A program made the position numbers and the translations under genes. Positions 34,560 to 46,532 of a DNA stretch of 64,000 bases are shown here, piece after piece. Location: assembly GCA_951799425.1 (NCBI GenBank), contig OX637393.1, forward strand, positions 36,095,744 through 36,159,743, given 5' to 3'. A model generated the notes under the pieces. That model did not search any database and was not told the origin of the DNA. It saw only the letters and a program-made list of their open reading frames with translations. The first letter of the stretch is position 1; the number at the start of each line of letters is the position of its first letter. Origin of the DNA: Ilex aquifolium. Taxonomy: Eukaryota > Streptophyta > Magnoliopsida > Aquifoliales > Aquifoliaceae.

Positions 34560-34905
34560 GTACTTCGGAAGTTCTGTTCATGAAGGTATTTCAAAATTAG
34601 AACTTTCGTATATTAGCTACGTTCCAAGGCTTGGGTTGCTTCTGATTCATGGTCTCAATCTCATAAGACCCATTTCCAACCACCCGAGCTATCTTATGGG
34701 GTCCCTCTCAGTTAGCACCCAACTTTCCATGGGTTGATTCTTTGGTAGCTCCCATAACCCATCTGAGAACTAAGTCCCCGAGCGTAAATGTCTGAGGGCT
34801 AAATTTTTTGTTATAAGACCGAGCCATTTGTTATTGATAAGCAGCAATCCGAACGGCTACTACCTCCTTTTTTTTCTTCAAGAAAATCGAGCATTTGACT
34901 GATGG
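34560..34905 (-). pseudogene. Tat integrase C-terminal part, cut off by the Athila insertion
   Basis: Minus-strand reading has QTFTLGDLVLRWVMG, then HGKLGAN, EGPHKIARVVGNGSYEIE and KPWNVANIRKF, matching the integrase C-terminal/GPY-like region of Tat elements. It contains stops. It continues from the core at 46408-47044 on the other side of the Athila element. Confidence 0.82.
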
Positions 34906-34910
34906 TAGAG

Positions 34911-35994
34911 TGATTAAGGCCGAATAATCACATTTATTATTAGGAAAGATTGATTATTTAACTATGAAAGTGTGTTAAATATAAAAGTTTAACCAAATTT
35001 GGGTATTATGCTATCAAATGTCGATTTGTGTTAATTTGCAGGACAAAAGCGTAATTTTGGAGTTGGATTATGGGAAGACAAGCAGTGCTCAAAGGAAAAC
35101 ACACTGGATCACGCGTCTGGACGGAATAAGAATACGCGTCCGGATGCGAGTGGCAGAAAGGCAATCGTAAGAAGAACGAACTCACTGGAAGGTGCGTCCG
35201 GACGGAGGAAGGACATGCGTTCCGACGCGTGTCGAAGATATGCTGATGCTAGACTTAGAATTTTGACGAGAATCAATCTCTTTTCTGGGGAGTTATAAAT
35301 ACAAATTGAAGACTTTGTAAAGGGGATCTCTTTTTCATCTTTTTGCTCACGACTTCTTGAGTGTATTTTGGCAATTCTTTTATGGCCGGCTAGAAGGTTA
35401 AGCTAGGGTTAGGGAAAATCTCTCAGTGAAGTACGGTATTTTTATAGACTCTGTACTTAATGATTTATGATATTGTGTTAATCTAGTTTCTAATCTTATA
35501 GCAATGTTTTTATTCTGTAAAAACTCCTGAGTTGTTGTGCCACGTACATTGATTGCTTGAGTTTCCCTGCGAATAAATAACTGGTTATTCCATGCTTGAA
35601 GTGTTAACATTGTTTCATAAAATATTATGATTGATGTATTATTCAGGTTTCTGAATAATCTTTTGGTTATAACTTTTGGTTTTCTTACTTGATTTGTTAT
35701 CTGGATTAACCGACATTTAATTCCTGTTTCAAATCAAGCCTTGAGTCTTTAATTATTACCGTATGACATTGAGAGGAAGTACCTGATGCTCTAGTATTTT
35801 TATTACTGTTTTAATTATTAAAATCAGTTGTTCTCAATCATCAAAACTCCTCAATCAAACTTTCTCATTTTAATTTATTAGTGTTCGTGTGATTGTTGAC
35901 TTGTTACAATTCCCTGTGGATTCAACCTCGGGCTTCCGAGAATATATTACTTCGCTCAACCTACGCTTGGGTTTACACTTTTCAAGTTGAAGCA
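34911..35994 (+). repeat. 5' LTR of the Athila element
   Basis: Starts TGATTAAGG and ends GTTGAAGCA. TATA box TATAAATA at 35294-35301. Four GCGTCCGGACGC-type palindromes lie upstream of it at 35113-35229. Confidence 0.95.
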
Positions 35995-36000
35995 AGTTTT

Positions 36001-36018
36001 TGGCGCCGTTGCCGGGGA
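36001..36018 (+). other. Primer binding site, tRNA-Asp
   Basis: TGGCGCCGTTGCCGGGGA, six bases after the LTR end. Identical to the site at 11850. Confidence 0.9.
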
Positions 36019-36184
36019 ATTGAAAAACAAGGAGCCATCACATCTTTTGAGGTGTTCAGTATTTGCGATTCGTCGGAGAACCGGTAACTTCGTTCCAATT
36101 TCTTTTATTTGTATTTTCTGGCAATTTATTTACTTTTCGTTATTTATTTAGATTTCTATTTTATTTGTTTTGTTTAGTTGTTTT

Positions 36185-39100
36185 ATGAGCTCTTGGCATC
36201 GTGATTTGAGTGGACGTTTAATAAGAGAGGATTTAGATACTCTGTTTGGAAATCTATTTGGTTCATCTGATTTAAATTTTTCTGTGCACACAATGGCTGC
36301 TAATCCTGACATGAATAGGCAGAATGAACTTCCTGCACATGAGGACCATATTGATAGAGTAAGCGATCATGATGAGAATGATGTGGATAACTTGAATGTT
36401 AATCAGGGTAGAACTTTGCGTGAATATCTACAACCTGTATTACTCACTGAACCGTCATGCATAATTTTTCCATTGAATGCCATTAATTTTGTTTTCAAAC
36501 CTGGCATGATTCAATTACTTCCAAAATTCCTGGGTATAGGTGAAGAAAACTCATATTTGCACATCAGAGAATTTGGGGATGTATGTGCTACGTTTCATGA
36601 CCAGAATGTTGCAATGGATATAGTCAGGCTAAAGTTATTTCCTTTTTCATTAAAGGAAAAAGCTAAAATTTGGTTATATTCGTTGAGATCTAGGTCTATA
36701 GGAACATGGCAAGAGATGCAGAAACAATTTTTTAAAAAAAAATTTCCCACACATCGCACAAACTCTTTGAAAGGACAAATCATGAATTTTTCTCAAAAGG
36801 AGTCTGAAAATTTTTATCAAAGTTGGGAAAGATTTAAAGACCTTCTTGCATCTTGTCCACATCATGGTTATGAGAGCTGGTGCATAATAAGTTTCTTTTA
36901 TGAGGGTTTAGGCCCACAACTGCGTCAATTTATTGAGATGATGTGTAATGGTGATTTTATAAATAAGGAACCAGATGATGCTTTTGACTATTTAGACCAA
37001 TTAGCCGAGAATGCACAATCTTGGGATACTACATCCCAGGAACCCTCTAGAGGTAAAACTGCACAATCATCATCATCTGGTGGGGGTAAGTATCAGTTGA
37101 AGGAGGAAGATGACATTGGGGCTAGGATTGCCACCTTAGCTAGGAGGGTAGAAGTTATGGAATATAAAAGGGTTAATGAGGTTGACACAATACCTATTGA
37201 GGAAGTCTGTAGTTTTTGTGACACCCCCGGACACCCAGTTAAACAGTGTCCAACATTGACTGTGTTAAAAGAGGTTTTGCATGATCAAGCAAAAGCTGCA
37301 AACAATTTTTCAAAACCTTACAATAATCCTTATTCAAATACATACAATCCGGGGTGGAAGAATCACCCCAACTTGAGTTGGAGGAATGAAAATAATGCAT
37401 CACAACCACCTCAACAAAATTCTTCCAATGCTACACCTTATGTCCCACCTCCTAAGAGAAGTATGGATGAAGCATTGACACAGTTCATGCAGAGTCAGAC
37501 AAATTATAATAGGCAAACAACTCAGGCCATTGATGATCTCAGAGGTACAGTCAATCAAACCACACAGGCTTTAAATGACATTAGGAGTGCAATCACTAAA
37601 CTGACTATTGACCCGTGTCATCAGGAGAAGGGTAAGTTCCCAGCACAACCACAACCAAATCCACAGGGCCAATTCTTTGTGAATGATACTGGCACTCCTA
37701 GTACTGAGCATGATCAGGTTAAGTCTTTCACCACACTCCGTAGTGGGAAAGAAATTGATAAAACCATTCCTTCTCAAACTCAAAAATTTGAGAAAATTTC
37801 AAAACCTACGGAAAGTGATGATAAACTTAATCCCTCTGAAGTTAATGAGCCTGAGAAGTATGTTCCTCCTGCACCATTCCCACAGAGATTGCTTACTTCT
37901 ACCAAGCCTCATATGCACAATGATATGTTAGAAGTCTTTAAGCAGGTAAAAATCAACATTCCCTTGTTGGATGCCATTAAACAAATACCTTCTTATGCAA
38001 AGTTTTTAAAGGAATTATGCACTGTAAAAAGGAAATTGAATGTGCAAAAGAAGGTATTTTTAATTGAGCAGGTATCCTCCATCATACAGCATAACACTCC
38101 ACTGAAGTACAAAGACCCAGGTTGTCCTACCATTTCTTGTGTCATAGGCAACCACAAAATTGAACAGGCTTTACTGGATCTTGGAGCTAGTGTGAACTTG
38201 CTCCCATATTCAGTATATGAACAATTAGGGTTAGGTGAGTTAAAACCCACTTCGGTTACACTCCAATTAGCTGACAGATCAATAAGAGTACCGAGGGGTA
38301 TGGTGGAGGATGTCTTAGTACAGGTTGACAAATTTTATTTTCTTGTGGATTTCATAATTTTGGATACTCAACCTGTATTAAATGCTAATGCTCAAATTCC
38401 TGTTATTTTAGGCAGACCATTCCTAGCAACTTCAAATGCTTTAATTAATTGTAGGAATGGTGTGATGAAATTAACTTTTGGGAATATGACATTAGAGCTC
38501 AACATTTTTCATGTGTGCAAACAATCAGGGAATGTTGATGAAGATGTGCATGAGGTTAACATGATTGAGTCTCTTGTTCCAAGCAGATTATATGATTCTT
38601 CTCTATTTGATCCACTTGAAGCATGCTTGCTTGAACAATCTTCTATGATAGAGATAGATGAACTCAATTCTGAAATTTCTGCTTCCACTGATGTGTTAAA
38701 CTCTTTACAGGTACTTGAAATGAAAGAGTTGAGACAGCAATTTGAGGAGCTTCCACCAAGAATTGACCCACCAATCCCATCCAATAAGAAAGCACCTAAG
38801 CTTGACCTCAAGCAGCTACCGGTTGAGTTAAAGTATGCATTTCTGGGAGACGATGCAACTTATCCGGTAATAATTTCTTCTCAATTGAATTCAGCACAGG
38901 AAGGTATGTTATTACAACTTCTTAGAGAACATAAAAAGGCAATTGGCTGGACTTTAGCTGATATAAAAGGAATTAGTCCATTAGTTTGCACTCACAAGAT
39001 TTATTTGGAAGATAATGCTAAAACATCTAGGGAAATGCAACGTCGACTGAATCCACATATGAAAGAAGTTGTAAAAAAGGAAGTGCTGAAATTGTTAGAC

Positions 39101-41296
39101 ATAGGAATTATTTACCCTATTGCAGACAGCAAATGGGTAAGCCCCACACAGGTAGTTCCTAAGAAATCTGGAGTCACTGTAGTTGCCAATGAAAATAATG
39201 AACTTGTGCCAACTAGGACAGTTACTGGTTGGAGAATGTGCATAGACTACAGGAAATTAAATTCTGTTACTAGAAAAGATCACTTCCCTTTACTTTTTAT
39301 GGATCAAATTTTGGAAAGGGTAGCATCACATTTGTATTACTGTTTTCTAGATGGCTATTCAGGATATAATCAGATTGAAATTGCCCTAGAAGACCAAGAG
39401 AAAACCACATTTACTTGCCCTTTTGGTACTTTTGCATATCGCAGGATGCCCTTTGGACTTTGCAATGCACCCGCGACCTTTCAAAGGTGCATGCTAAGTA
39501 TTTTTAGTGACATGGTAGAGCGTTTTCTTGAAGTTTTCATGGATGATTTTACTGTTTTTGGTGATGCTTTTGATGAATGCTTGTCAAATTTAGAGAAAGT
39601 GCTTCTTCGATGTGAAGAAAAGAACCTCGTGCTTAATTGGGAAAAATGCCACTTTATGGTTCAAAAGGGAATTGTTCTTGGTCACATTGTCTCATCTGAG
39701 GGAATCCAGGTAGATAAAGCTAAGATAGAATTAATTGATAATTTACCTTCCCCCAAAACCCTTAAGGATGTTAGATCTTTTTTGGGTCATGCTGGTTTCT
39801 ATCGAAGGTTCATAAAAGATTTTAGCTCTATATCTAGACCACTTTGCAATCTCTTAGGGAAGGATATACCTTTTGAGTGGGATGGGTTATGCCAAGAGGC
39901 TTTTGATAAGTTAAAGGGCATGCTCGTCACTGCTCCAATTATGCAACCCCCGAATTGGAGTCTTCCTTTTGAAATTATGTGTGATGCCAGTGACTATGCA
40001 ATAGGGGCAGTTTTAGGACAAATGAATGAGAAAAAGCCACATGTCATCTACTATGCCAGTCGAACTTTAAATAGTGCACAAATGAATTATTCTACCACAG
40101 AAAAGGAATTACTGGCAGTAGTGTTTGCACTGGACAAATTTAGGTCATATTTAGTGGGATCCCCCATTGTTATTTTCACAGACCATGCGGCTCTTAAATA
40201 TTTACTGACAAAGAAAGATGTTAAACCAAGACTGCTTAGGTGGATCCTCCTACTCCAAGAATTTGATATAACCATTAAAGATAAAAAAGGAGTAGAGAAT
40301 GTAGGGACTGACCATTTGTCTAGACTTGTGAGTGACATACCCATTGAGACGGTGCCGATCAAGGACACTTTTCCTGATGAACAATTGCTGGCAGTTTCGG
40401 CAGTACCTTGGTTTGCTGATATAGTGAATTTTCTTGTTACAGGTAACATGCCACCAACTTGGACTACATTGGATAGAAGGAAGTTCTTAACTGAAGTGAA
40501 AAGCTTTTTCTGGGATGACCCGTATCTTTTCAAGTATTGCTCAGATCAAATTATCCGGAGATGTGTGCCCAATGATGAGGTAAGTAGCATTTTATCCTTT
40601 TGTCATTCGGGAGCATGTAGAGACCACTTTTCTATGAAAAAAACCGCTGCAAAGGTTTTGCAGTGCGGATTTTATTGGCCGACAATTTTTAAGGATGCAT
40701 ATAATTTCTGTAAGGTGTGTGAGCGATGTCAAAAAATGGGGGGATTAACCCGTAGAAATATGATGCCTCTAAATCCAATTTTGATAATAGAAATTTTTGA
40801 CTGTTGGGGCATAGATTTCATGGGACCTTTTCCCCCATCTTTTGGATATATGTACATTTTAGTGGGAGTAGACTATGTTTCTAAGTGGGTCGAAGCTATA
40901 CCATGTCGGACAAATGATCATAAAGTTGTTTTGAAATTTTTAAAAGAAAACATTTTGTCCAGATTTGGTATACCTCAAGCCATTATCAGTGATGGAGGAT
41001 TGCACTTTTGTAATAGACCTTTTGAGAATTTAATGAAAAAATACGGTGTCACACACAAAGTTGCAACTCCTTATCACCCTCAGACAAGTGGTCAAGCAGA
41101 GCTTGCCAATCGGGAAATTTCTTACATTTTGAAAAAAACGGTGAACCCAGATCGTAAAGATTGGTCGTTACAATTAATCGATGCGTTATGGACATACCGA
41201 ACTGCATACAAAACCCCGATTGGCATGTCTCCGTACAGATTGGTTTATGGAAAAGCTTGTCACTTGCCTGTGGAACTAGAGCATAAAGCATACTAG
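36185..41296 (+). CDS. Athila gag-pol polyprotein
   Basis: Open for 1703 codons from ATG 36185 (a second in-frame ATG at 36293 is also plausible) to a TAG at 41294-41296. Order: gag core (residues about 75-290; [18 protein letters not shown]), CCHC knuckle [14 protein letters not shown] (about 341), aspartic protease [15 protein letters not shown] (about 663), RT with [13 protein letters not shown] and the catalytic FMDDF (about 1118), RNase H ([24 protein letters not shown]), integrase zinc region (HSGACRDHF ... CERCQ, about 1473-1517), and core with GIDFMGP, SDGGLHF and QAELANRE carrying D, D and E. The stop falls in KAY*AIK, where a Trp codon would be usual, so the integrase tail is cut off. 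It is otherwise remarkably intact. Confidence 0.95.
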   Translation: MSSWHRDLSGRLIREDLDTLFGNLFGSSDLNFSVHTMAANPDMNRQNELPAHEDHIDRVSDHDENDVDNLNVNQGRTLREYLQPVLLTEPSCIIFPLNAINFVFKPGMIQLLPKFLGIGEENSYLHIREFGDVCATFHDQNVAMDIVRLKLFPFSLKEKAKIWLYSLRSRSIGTWQEMQKQFFKKKFPTHRTNSLKGQIMNFSQKESENFYQSWERFKDLLASCPHHGYESWCIISFFYEGLGPQLRQFIEMMCNGDFINKEPDDAFDYLDQLAENAQSWDTTSQEPSRGKTAQSSSSGGGKYQLKEEDDIGARIATLARRVEVMEYKRVNEVDTIPIEEVCSFCDTPGHPVKQCPTLTVLKEVLHDQAKAANNFSKPYNNPYSNTYNPGWKNHPNLSWRNENNASQPPQQNSSNATPYVPPPKRSMDEALTQFMQSQTNYNRQTTQAIDDLRGTVNQTTQALNDIRSAITKLTIDPCHQEKGKFPAQPQPNPQGQFFVNDTGTPSTEHDQVKSFTTLRSGKEIDKTIPSQTQKFEKISKPTESDDKLNPSEVNEPEKYVPPAPFPQRLLTSTKPHMHNDMLEVFKQVKINIPLLDAIKQIPSYAKFLKELCTVKRKLNVQKKVFLIEQVSSIIQHNTPLKYKDPGCPTISCVIGNHKIEQALLDLGASVNLLPYSVYEQLGLGELKPTSVTLQLADRSIRVPRGMVEDVLVQVDKFYFLVDFIILDTQPVLNANAQIPVILGRPFLATSNALINCRNGVMKLTFGNMTLELNIFHVCKQSGNVDEDVHEVNMIESLVPSRLYDSSLFDPLEACLLEQSSMIEIDELNSEISASTDVLNSLQVLEMKELRQQFEELPPRIDPPIPSNKKAPKLDLKQLPVELKYAFLGDDATYPVIISSQLNSAQEGMLLQLLREHKKAIGWTLADIKGISPLVCTHKIYLEDNAKTSREMQRRLNPHMKEVVKKEVLKLLDIGIIYPIADSKWVSPTQVVPKKSGVTVVANENNELVPTRTVTGWRMCIDYRKLNSVTRKDHFPLLFMDQILERVASHLYYCFLDGYSGYNQIEIALEDQEKTTFTCPFGTFAYRRMPFGLCNAPATFQRCMLSIFSDMVERFLEVFMDDFTVFGDAFDECLSNLEKVLLRCEEKNLVLNWEKCHFMVQKGIVLGHIVSSEGIQVDKAKIELIDNLPSPKTLKDVRSFLGHAGFYRRFIKDFSSISRPLCNLLGKDIPFEWDGLCQEAFDKLKGMLVTAPIMQPPNWSLPFEIMCDASDYAIGAVLGQMNEKKPHVIYYASRTLNSAQMNYSTTEKELLAVVFALDKFRSYLVGSPIVIFTDHAALKYLLTKKDVKPRLLRWILLLQEFDITIKDKKGVENVGTDHLSRLVSDIPIETVPIKDTFPDEQLLAVSAVPWFADIVNFLVTGNMPPTWTTLDRRKFLTEVKSFFWDDPYLFKYCSDQIIRRCVPNDEVSSILSFCHSGACRDHFSMKKTAAKVLQCGFYWPTIFKDAYNFCKVCERCQKMGGLTRRNMMPLNPILIIEIFDCWGIDFMGPFPPSFGYMYILVGVDYVSKWVEAIPCRTNDHKVVLKFLKENILSRFGIPQAIISDGGLHFCNRPFENLMKKYGVTHKVATPYHPQTSGQAELANREISYILKKTVNPDRKDWSLQLIDALWTYRTAYKTPIGMSPYRLVYGKACHLPVELEHKAY

Positions 41297-41699
41297 GCCA
41301 TTAAGATGTTCAATTTTAGTTTTGACAAAGCTGGTGCCTTACGAAAATTACAATTAAATGAGCTTGAGGAGATTAGGAATGAAGCCTATGAGAATTCTAG
41401 GATTAGTAAGGAACGAATGAAGGTGTTCCATGATAAGAATATTGTGCGAAAAACGTTTACACCGGCACAAAAAGTTCTGCTATATAATTCTAGGCTTCAT
41501 ATATTCAAAGGAAAGCTTCGAACCAGATGGAGTGGTCCATACATTGTTAAGGAGGGTATTCCCCTATGGAACGATAGAGATTGAGAACCCCAAAAATGGG
41601 AACACCTTTAAAGTTAATGGACAACGACTGAAACCATTCTTGGAGGAAGGTATTGTAGAAGTGGAATCCATCGAATTGATGGATCCCCACTATGAATAA
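41297..41699 (+). pseudogene. Athila integrase C-terminal tail beyond a stop
   Basis: The same frame continues after the TAG ([20 protein letters not shown] ... [14 protein letters not shown]). A one-base shift near 41565 moves the reading to the frame of [20 protein letters not shown], ending MDPHYE at 41699. So pol has two lesions, both within its last 140 codons. Confidence 0.85.
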
Positions 41700-41845
41700 T
41701 CTTTCTCTCACCATTTGATTTATATTGTTGTATATTAGTGTATTTTGTTTTTTTTTTTTTTAATTTTCTACAGATGCATGAGCACAGTTTAAGCGCATCC
41801 GGTATGTTCTTCCTATCCTTTATTTGATCTTACTTTCGGTATTCG

Positions 41846-41891
41846 TACATTGAGGACAATGTAGATTTTTAAGTGGGGGGGGGGGGGGGGT
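41846..41891 (+). other. Internal hairpin plus G-run (PPT-like)
   Basis: Stem TACATTG-AGGA-CAATGTA (41846-41863), then GATTTTTAAGT and 16 G (41875-41890). The layout mirrors the terminal hairpin and polypurine tract (45413-45448), so it may be a second plus-strand primer or a remnant of an earlier element end. Confidence 0.6.
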
Positions 41892-42112
41892 GGAACATTC
41901 ACTTTGATAAAAAGCATATGGGAATTTGAGCTTTGTGCACATGCACCTGTGTTTATTGTTTTGTTTTTAGTTAGTCATGTAGTTTTTTTTATTTTTTTTA
42001 GGGACGTAGGGATTTTTATGAGTAGAAAGGAGTCATTTGGGAGGAAAAGGTTTTAAAAATGTGAAAATATGAAAATTTTTCTAAGTGTAGAAAAAACAAC
42101 TCACTGGAACAC

Positions 42113-42365
42113 GCGTCCGGACGCATGAATAAAGAGCATAACCTACTGGAAGTCGCGTCCGGACAGAACCAACGAGTCTGAACTCACTGGAAAACGCGTC
42201 CAGACGGTGATTTGTCATGCGTCCGGACGGGAAAGCCAACCGTTTGAAATTCATAGTGCGCGTCCGGACGGGTTAACCCCATGCGTCCGGACGCGTGACT
42301 TTTAAGGCTAATTAAGGCGGCAGTTGAGGCGCGTCCGGACGGTATAACCCCATGCGTCCGGACGC
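42113..42365. repeat. Array of the CpG palindrome GCGTCCGGACGC
   Basis: Eight full or near copies (some GCGTCCGGACGG or with one change) plus a half copy, in 253 bp. They occur in pairs of the form CACTGGAA-x-GCGTCCGGACGG-spacer-CATGCGTCCGGACGC. The same paired module stands upstream of the TATA box in each LTR. A TATA-like TTTATATCTA follows near 42440, before the ORF at 42469. Confidence 0.85.
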
Positions 42366-42468
42366 GTGTGAAAATACCGACTGTCCGGTTAGAATTTCTT
42401 GCACCACACTCTTCCAAACCAGAATACATTCCTTCTTCCTTTATATCTACATTTTATCACGTTTTTCC

Positions 42469-43554
42469 ATGGCACCACCTAGAGCCTCTAGTTCGAAGAG
42501 ACCCCGAGTAAACACTCAGGAGGAGAAGGACACCACTTTTGATCCAGTCCGCTTCCAGATTTTGGAGGATAGGGTGAGGTTTTTCAAGTACTATGCAACA
42601 AAACCTATTGTATGTGAGAAAAGGGTTGAGCACGAAGACTTTGCCAGACTGGGGGTTCAGGAGTTGATAACATCTAGGAGGTGGGCAGGTTTTATGGGGA
42701 AGGAGTGGCTGTGCATCCCCATCCTAGCTAGAGAATTTTACAGCAATGCCAACGACTGTGGTGATGGAGTTATCACTACTTACGTTCGGGGAAAGACTAT
42801 AAAAGTGGATGCCACAGCCATAGCAAGGCTAATTGGAATGAGTCAGGCTCGGGTGGTCAACCCAGAGTACCCACAAAATTATGCTGGATATGAGGTGGGG
42901 AAGGAGCTGCTTGGAGACCCGGATTTTGTTTGGACAGATAATGTGAAGTTTCTTCAGCAGGGAGACTTAACCAACAAGTACAAAATCCTCAATTTGATTT
43001 CGGTATCAAATATTTTTCCATTGTTGAGAAACAACCACATTTATATTGACCGAGCCAGACTCCTCTATGCCATAGGTACTGGCAAGACCATAGACCTCCC
43101 CTCACTCATTTTTTCTGAAATGCGGAGAGCCATTGTTGACCCCAAAAAGCCATCTCTCCCTTTCGTTGGTTTAGCCACAGCAATATGTGAGCAAGCTGGG
43201 GTGGTGATTGATGCCACAATGGAGAAAGCAAAGAAAGTAGTTGCACTCAACTCTGGTACTCTTCTGAAGAGTCGGAGTGTGGCAAGGCCGGTTCCAGGAG
43301 AGAGAGGTCCAGGGGGTGAGCAAGCACCACCACCAGGGGTGGAGCTAGAGGAGGAGGATTGGGATCAGTTCCTCAATATTGATGAGGATTTTGAGATACC
43401 AGTGGATGAGGACACTGATCCCAGGACTGACAAGCAGATTCTATTTGAGCTGTTGAGAGGCCAGAGAGAGATGAGGAAGGAGATGAGAGAGTTGAGGGCT
43501 CAGATGAGGGGGCTAGGGCAGAGTTCTCAGGATCAGGCAGGCCCCTCATCTTAG
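42469..43554 (+). CDS. Athila env-position ORF (putative plant transposon protein family)
   Basis: ATG 42469 (context CCATGG) opens 361 codons. It begins MAPPRASSSKRPRVNTQEEK, a basic stretch resembling a nuclear signal. The body has SRRWAGFMGKEWLCIPILAREF, YVRGKTIKVDATAIARLIG and NLISVSNIFPLLRNNHIYIDRARLLYAI, typical of the proteins found downstream of pol in Athila elements and annotated as putative plant transposon protein (PF20167-type). The C-terminus is acidic, then a basic/acidic helix (LLRGQREMRKEMRELRAQM). There is no signal peptide or clear transmembrane segment, so it does not look like a membrane envelope protein. It is intact. Confidence 0.85.
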   Translation: MAPPRASSSKRPRVNTQEEKDTTFDPVRFQILEDRVRFFKYYATKPIVCEKRVEHEDFARLGVQELITSRRWAGFMGKEWLCIPILAREFYSNANDCGDGVITTYVRGKTIKVDATAIARLIGMSQARVVNPEYPQNYAGYEVGKELLGDPDFVWTDNVKFLQQGDLTNKYKILNLISVSNIFPLLRNNHIYIDRARLLYAIGTGKTIDLPSLIFSEMRRAIVDPKKPSLPFVGLATAICEQAGVVIDATMEKAKKVVALNSGTLLKSRSVARPVPGERGPGGEQAPPPGVELEEEDWDQFLNIDEDFEIPVDEDTDPRTDKQILFELLRGQREMRKEMRELRAQMRGLGQSSQDQAGPSS

Positions 43555-43949
43555 GATGATTTCTTCTAGGTCCCGGTGTTTTTTTAAAATTGTTTCTTTT
43601 ATTTTCTTTACCGTATCTGTGAAATCAAGGCCTATTTTGGGGTAGTTTTTGTTAGGCTTGATTTCTTTTATCTTTTGAATATGCATTGTACCTGAATTCT
43701 CAATATTATAAAATGCATATTTTGTTTGGTGTGTTATCAAGTATCTAAATAACATTTTTATGCATAATTTGATACCACAACAGATAAATAATTTGCTTAA
43801 CTTTAAATTTGCAACTGTTTAAGCATCACATAGAACTTTATTCTATATTTTTGTATCTCATATCATGTTCTTATAAAAACTCACAATTTATGCACTTTAG
43901 ACTTTACCAAGTTGAAAATTTGTTAGGTATTTTACTTTGAGAACTTGAA

Positions 43950-45410
43950 ACATATAGTGGAGATGCATAAAAACCCTAGTGAATTTTGTTCCAATCTTTC
44001 TTGGAGGGTTATTTACATTTACTCAATAAAAAAAATATTTTTATTCATCTAATCTCCTTCAATAGTCTCATTATTTTTGTTTTGGTTAACATCAATATTG
44101 TGAATGATTGCTTGACTTTGAATTATTTGCATGAGAAGTGTGTTATCAAAAGTTCTTGAGATATGATTTTAGGCCATCTTTGTCATTATTTGAGCCTAAA
44201 CCTTATTCTTTGAATATTATTATCCCTAGAAGCCATGATTGAGCCTTTAAAGCAAAATTTTATTTCTTATACCCAACATATAATAACCAAGCCAACGAAA
44301 AAAAAAATAATATCTTTTACCCTTGGTTATCCTGAGATTGAACTTTTATTGTTTATGTAATTTGGGAGATGTTGGTTAAGAAAAGAAAAGAAAAAAGAGT
44401 TTTACATACTTGTGAATATTTGCATTAGATGTCTTGCTAAAAAAAAAAAAAAAAAGTTGAAAAAAAAGAAAGACAATATGTCTAGCTGTGAAAAAAACAG
44501 ATTGAAAAAAAAAAAAAAATGGCAAGCATGTGTTTGAAAAGAAAAAAAAATATGAGCAAGTGATGTAAATTGTGCTTCTAAAGGATGGAGAGTGAAAGAC
44601 TATGGAAAGAAGTTTGGTTGTGTAATGTACATGTTCTCTCGGGATAGTCTTTTGAATTCCTGAATATCCTTCGTTTCAAAACCCTAATCCCAAGGCCCCA
44701 TTACAACCTTCAATAAAGACCTATTTGATCTCAAGAGTGTATTGATGGATGCATGACTTGTGTGAATAAGGAAGAGAATGGTGATTATTTATTTATTGTG
44801 TGTTGATTTCCTTTCATGAGATTATGTCAAATCCTCTTCTTTTGGATTACGTTCTTCTTAATGGAACATGTGAGCACTATTTCGTGTTGATTTAAATATC
44901 CTCCACTCACATGTGATACTTGAGTGTATAGTCACTATAATCTGAGAGAATTGTTCATGAGTGAATTATCTATTGAGATTTGGCATTGAGACGAATGGTT
45001 GATGGTTGTAGAGGTGATTATCAAATAAAATTATTGACTTGGTATAGCTAATTCACACTACACACGAGTTTATATGAGAATATGATAAGTGTATATATTT
45101 ATATAGCGTAGAATTCTATATGTTGTTTTGCATATGCTTATGCAAAATTAGCATCTTAGAATGTTAATATTGTGGTAGCAATTTATATTATAAAATTGTT
45201 ATTCAGATGTTTGATCACAGGGTGATGTTTATGGGTACCATCTCTGGAAACCCTCACGAGACTATACTCGTCCACTAGGGGAAACCTAGGGGTTTAAAGG
45301 CTTGTTGCATATGCTAAATGCAATCGTGAGTCCTACGAAAGTGGTTTTGTTTTATTGTACTTTATTTTGTTTCTTAAAATCAGTGGTTGTATTTGTTTTT
45401 TTTTATATTT
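43950..45410 (+). other. Long 3' noncoding region of Athila
   Basis: Shares block order with 15895-17203 of the non-autonomous element, including an A-rich purine tract (44378-44560). No supportable ORF is present. Confidence 0.7.
45253..45330 (+). ncRNA. Putative structured RNA element near the 3' end
   Basis: Outer stem CTCACGA/TCGTGAG (45253-45259 with 45324-45330). Inner hairpins CTAGG/CCTAG and TTGCAT/ATGCAA. ACGAG/CTCGT is an alternative pairing. Homologous to 17070-17146, with a C-G to T-A pair swap at the base of the outer stem. Confidence 0.5.
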
Positions 45411-45412
45411 GT

Positions 45413-45448
45413 CTTGCTAGGGACTAGCAAGATCTAAGTGGGGGGGTG
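45413..45448 (+). promoter_or_regulatory. Hairpin plus polypurine tract
   Basis: Stem CTTGCTAG-GGA-CTAGCAAG (45413-45431), then ATCTAAGTGGGGGGGTG up to the 3' LTR. Compared with 17204-17239, two stem pairs are swapped while complementarity is kept. Confidence 0.7.
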
Positions 45449-46532
45449 TGATTAAGGCCGAATAATCACATTTATTATTAGGAAAGATTGATTATTTAAC
45501 TATGAAAGTGTGTTAAATATAAAAGTTTAACCAAATTTGGGTATTATGCTATCAAATGTCGATTTGTGTTAATTTGCAGGACAAAAGCGTAATTTTGGAG
45601 TTGGATTATGGGAAGACAAGTAGTGCTCAAAGGAAAACACACTGGATCACGCGTCCGGACGGAATAAGAATACGCATCCGGACGCGAGTGGCAGAAAGGC
45701 AATCGTAAGAAGAACGAACTCACTGGAAGGTGCGTCCGGACGGAGGAAGGACATGCGTCCGGACGCGTGTCGAAGATATGCTGATGCTAGACTTAGAATT
45801 TTGACGAGAATCAATCTCTTTTCTGAGGAGTTATAAATACAAATTGAAGACTTTGTAAAGGGGATCTCTTTTTCATCTTTTTGCTCACGACTTCTTGAGT
45901 GTATTTTGGCAATTCTTTTTTGACCGGCTAGAAGGTTAAGCTAGGGCTAGGGAAAATCTCTCAGTGAAGTACGGTATTTTTATAGAGTTTGTACTTAATG
46001 ATTTATGATATTGTGTTAATCTAGTTTCTAATCTTATAGCAAAGTTTTTATTCTGTAAAAACTCTTGAGTTGTTGTGCCACGTACATCGATTGCTTGAGT
46101 TTCCCTGCGAATAAATAACTGGTTATTCCATGCTTGAAGTGTTAACATTGTTTCATAAAATATTATGATTGATGTATTATTCAGGTTTCTGAATAATCTT
46201 TTGGTTATAACTTTTGGTTTTCTTACTTGATTTGTTATCTGGATTAACCGACATTTAATTCCTGTTTCAAATCAAGCCTTGAGTCTTTAATTATTATCGT
46301 ATGACATTGAGAGGAAGTACCTGATGCTCTAGTATTTTTATTACTGTTTTAATTATTAAAATCAGTTGTTCTCAATCATCAAAACTCCTCAATCAAACTT
46401 TCTCATTTTAATTTATTAGTGTTCGTGTGATTGTTGACTTGTTACAATTCCCTGTGGATTCGACCTCGGGCTTCCGAGAATATATTACTTCGCTCAACCT
46501 ACGCTTGGGTTTACACTTTTCAAGTTGAAGCA
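45449..46532 (+). repeat. 3' LTR of the Athila element
   Basis: Same length as 34911-35994. TATA box TATAAATA at 45832-45839. The GCGTCCGGACG copies here are less decayed than in the 5' LTR. Confidence 0.95.

Noticed and set aside
42113-42365. CRISPR-like array
   Set aside because: Short palindromes at irregular spacing in a plant retrotransposon, with no cas genes; spacers not uniform.
42469-43554. Viral envelope glycoprotein
   Set aside because: The position is env-like, but there is no signal peptide, transmembrane helix or glycoprotein pattern. The N-terminus is basic and the family is the plant transposon-protein type.
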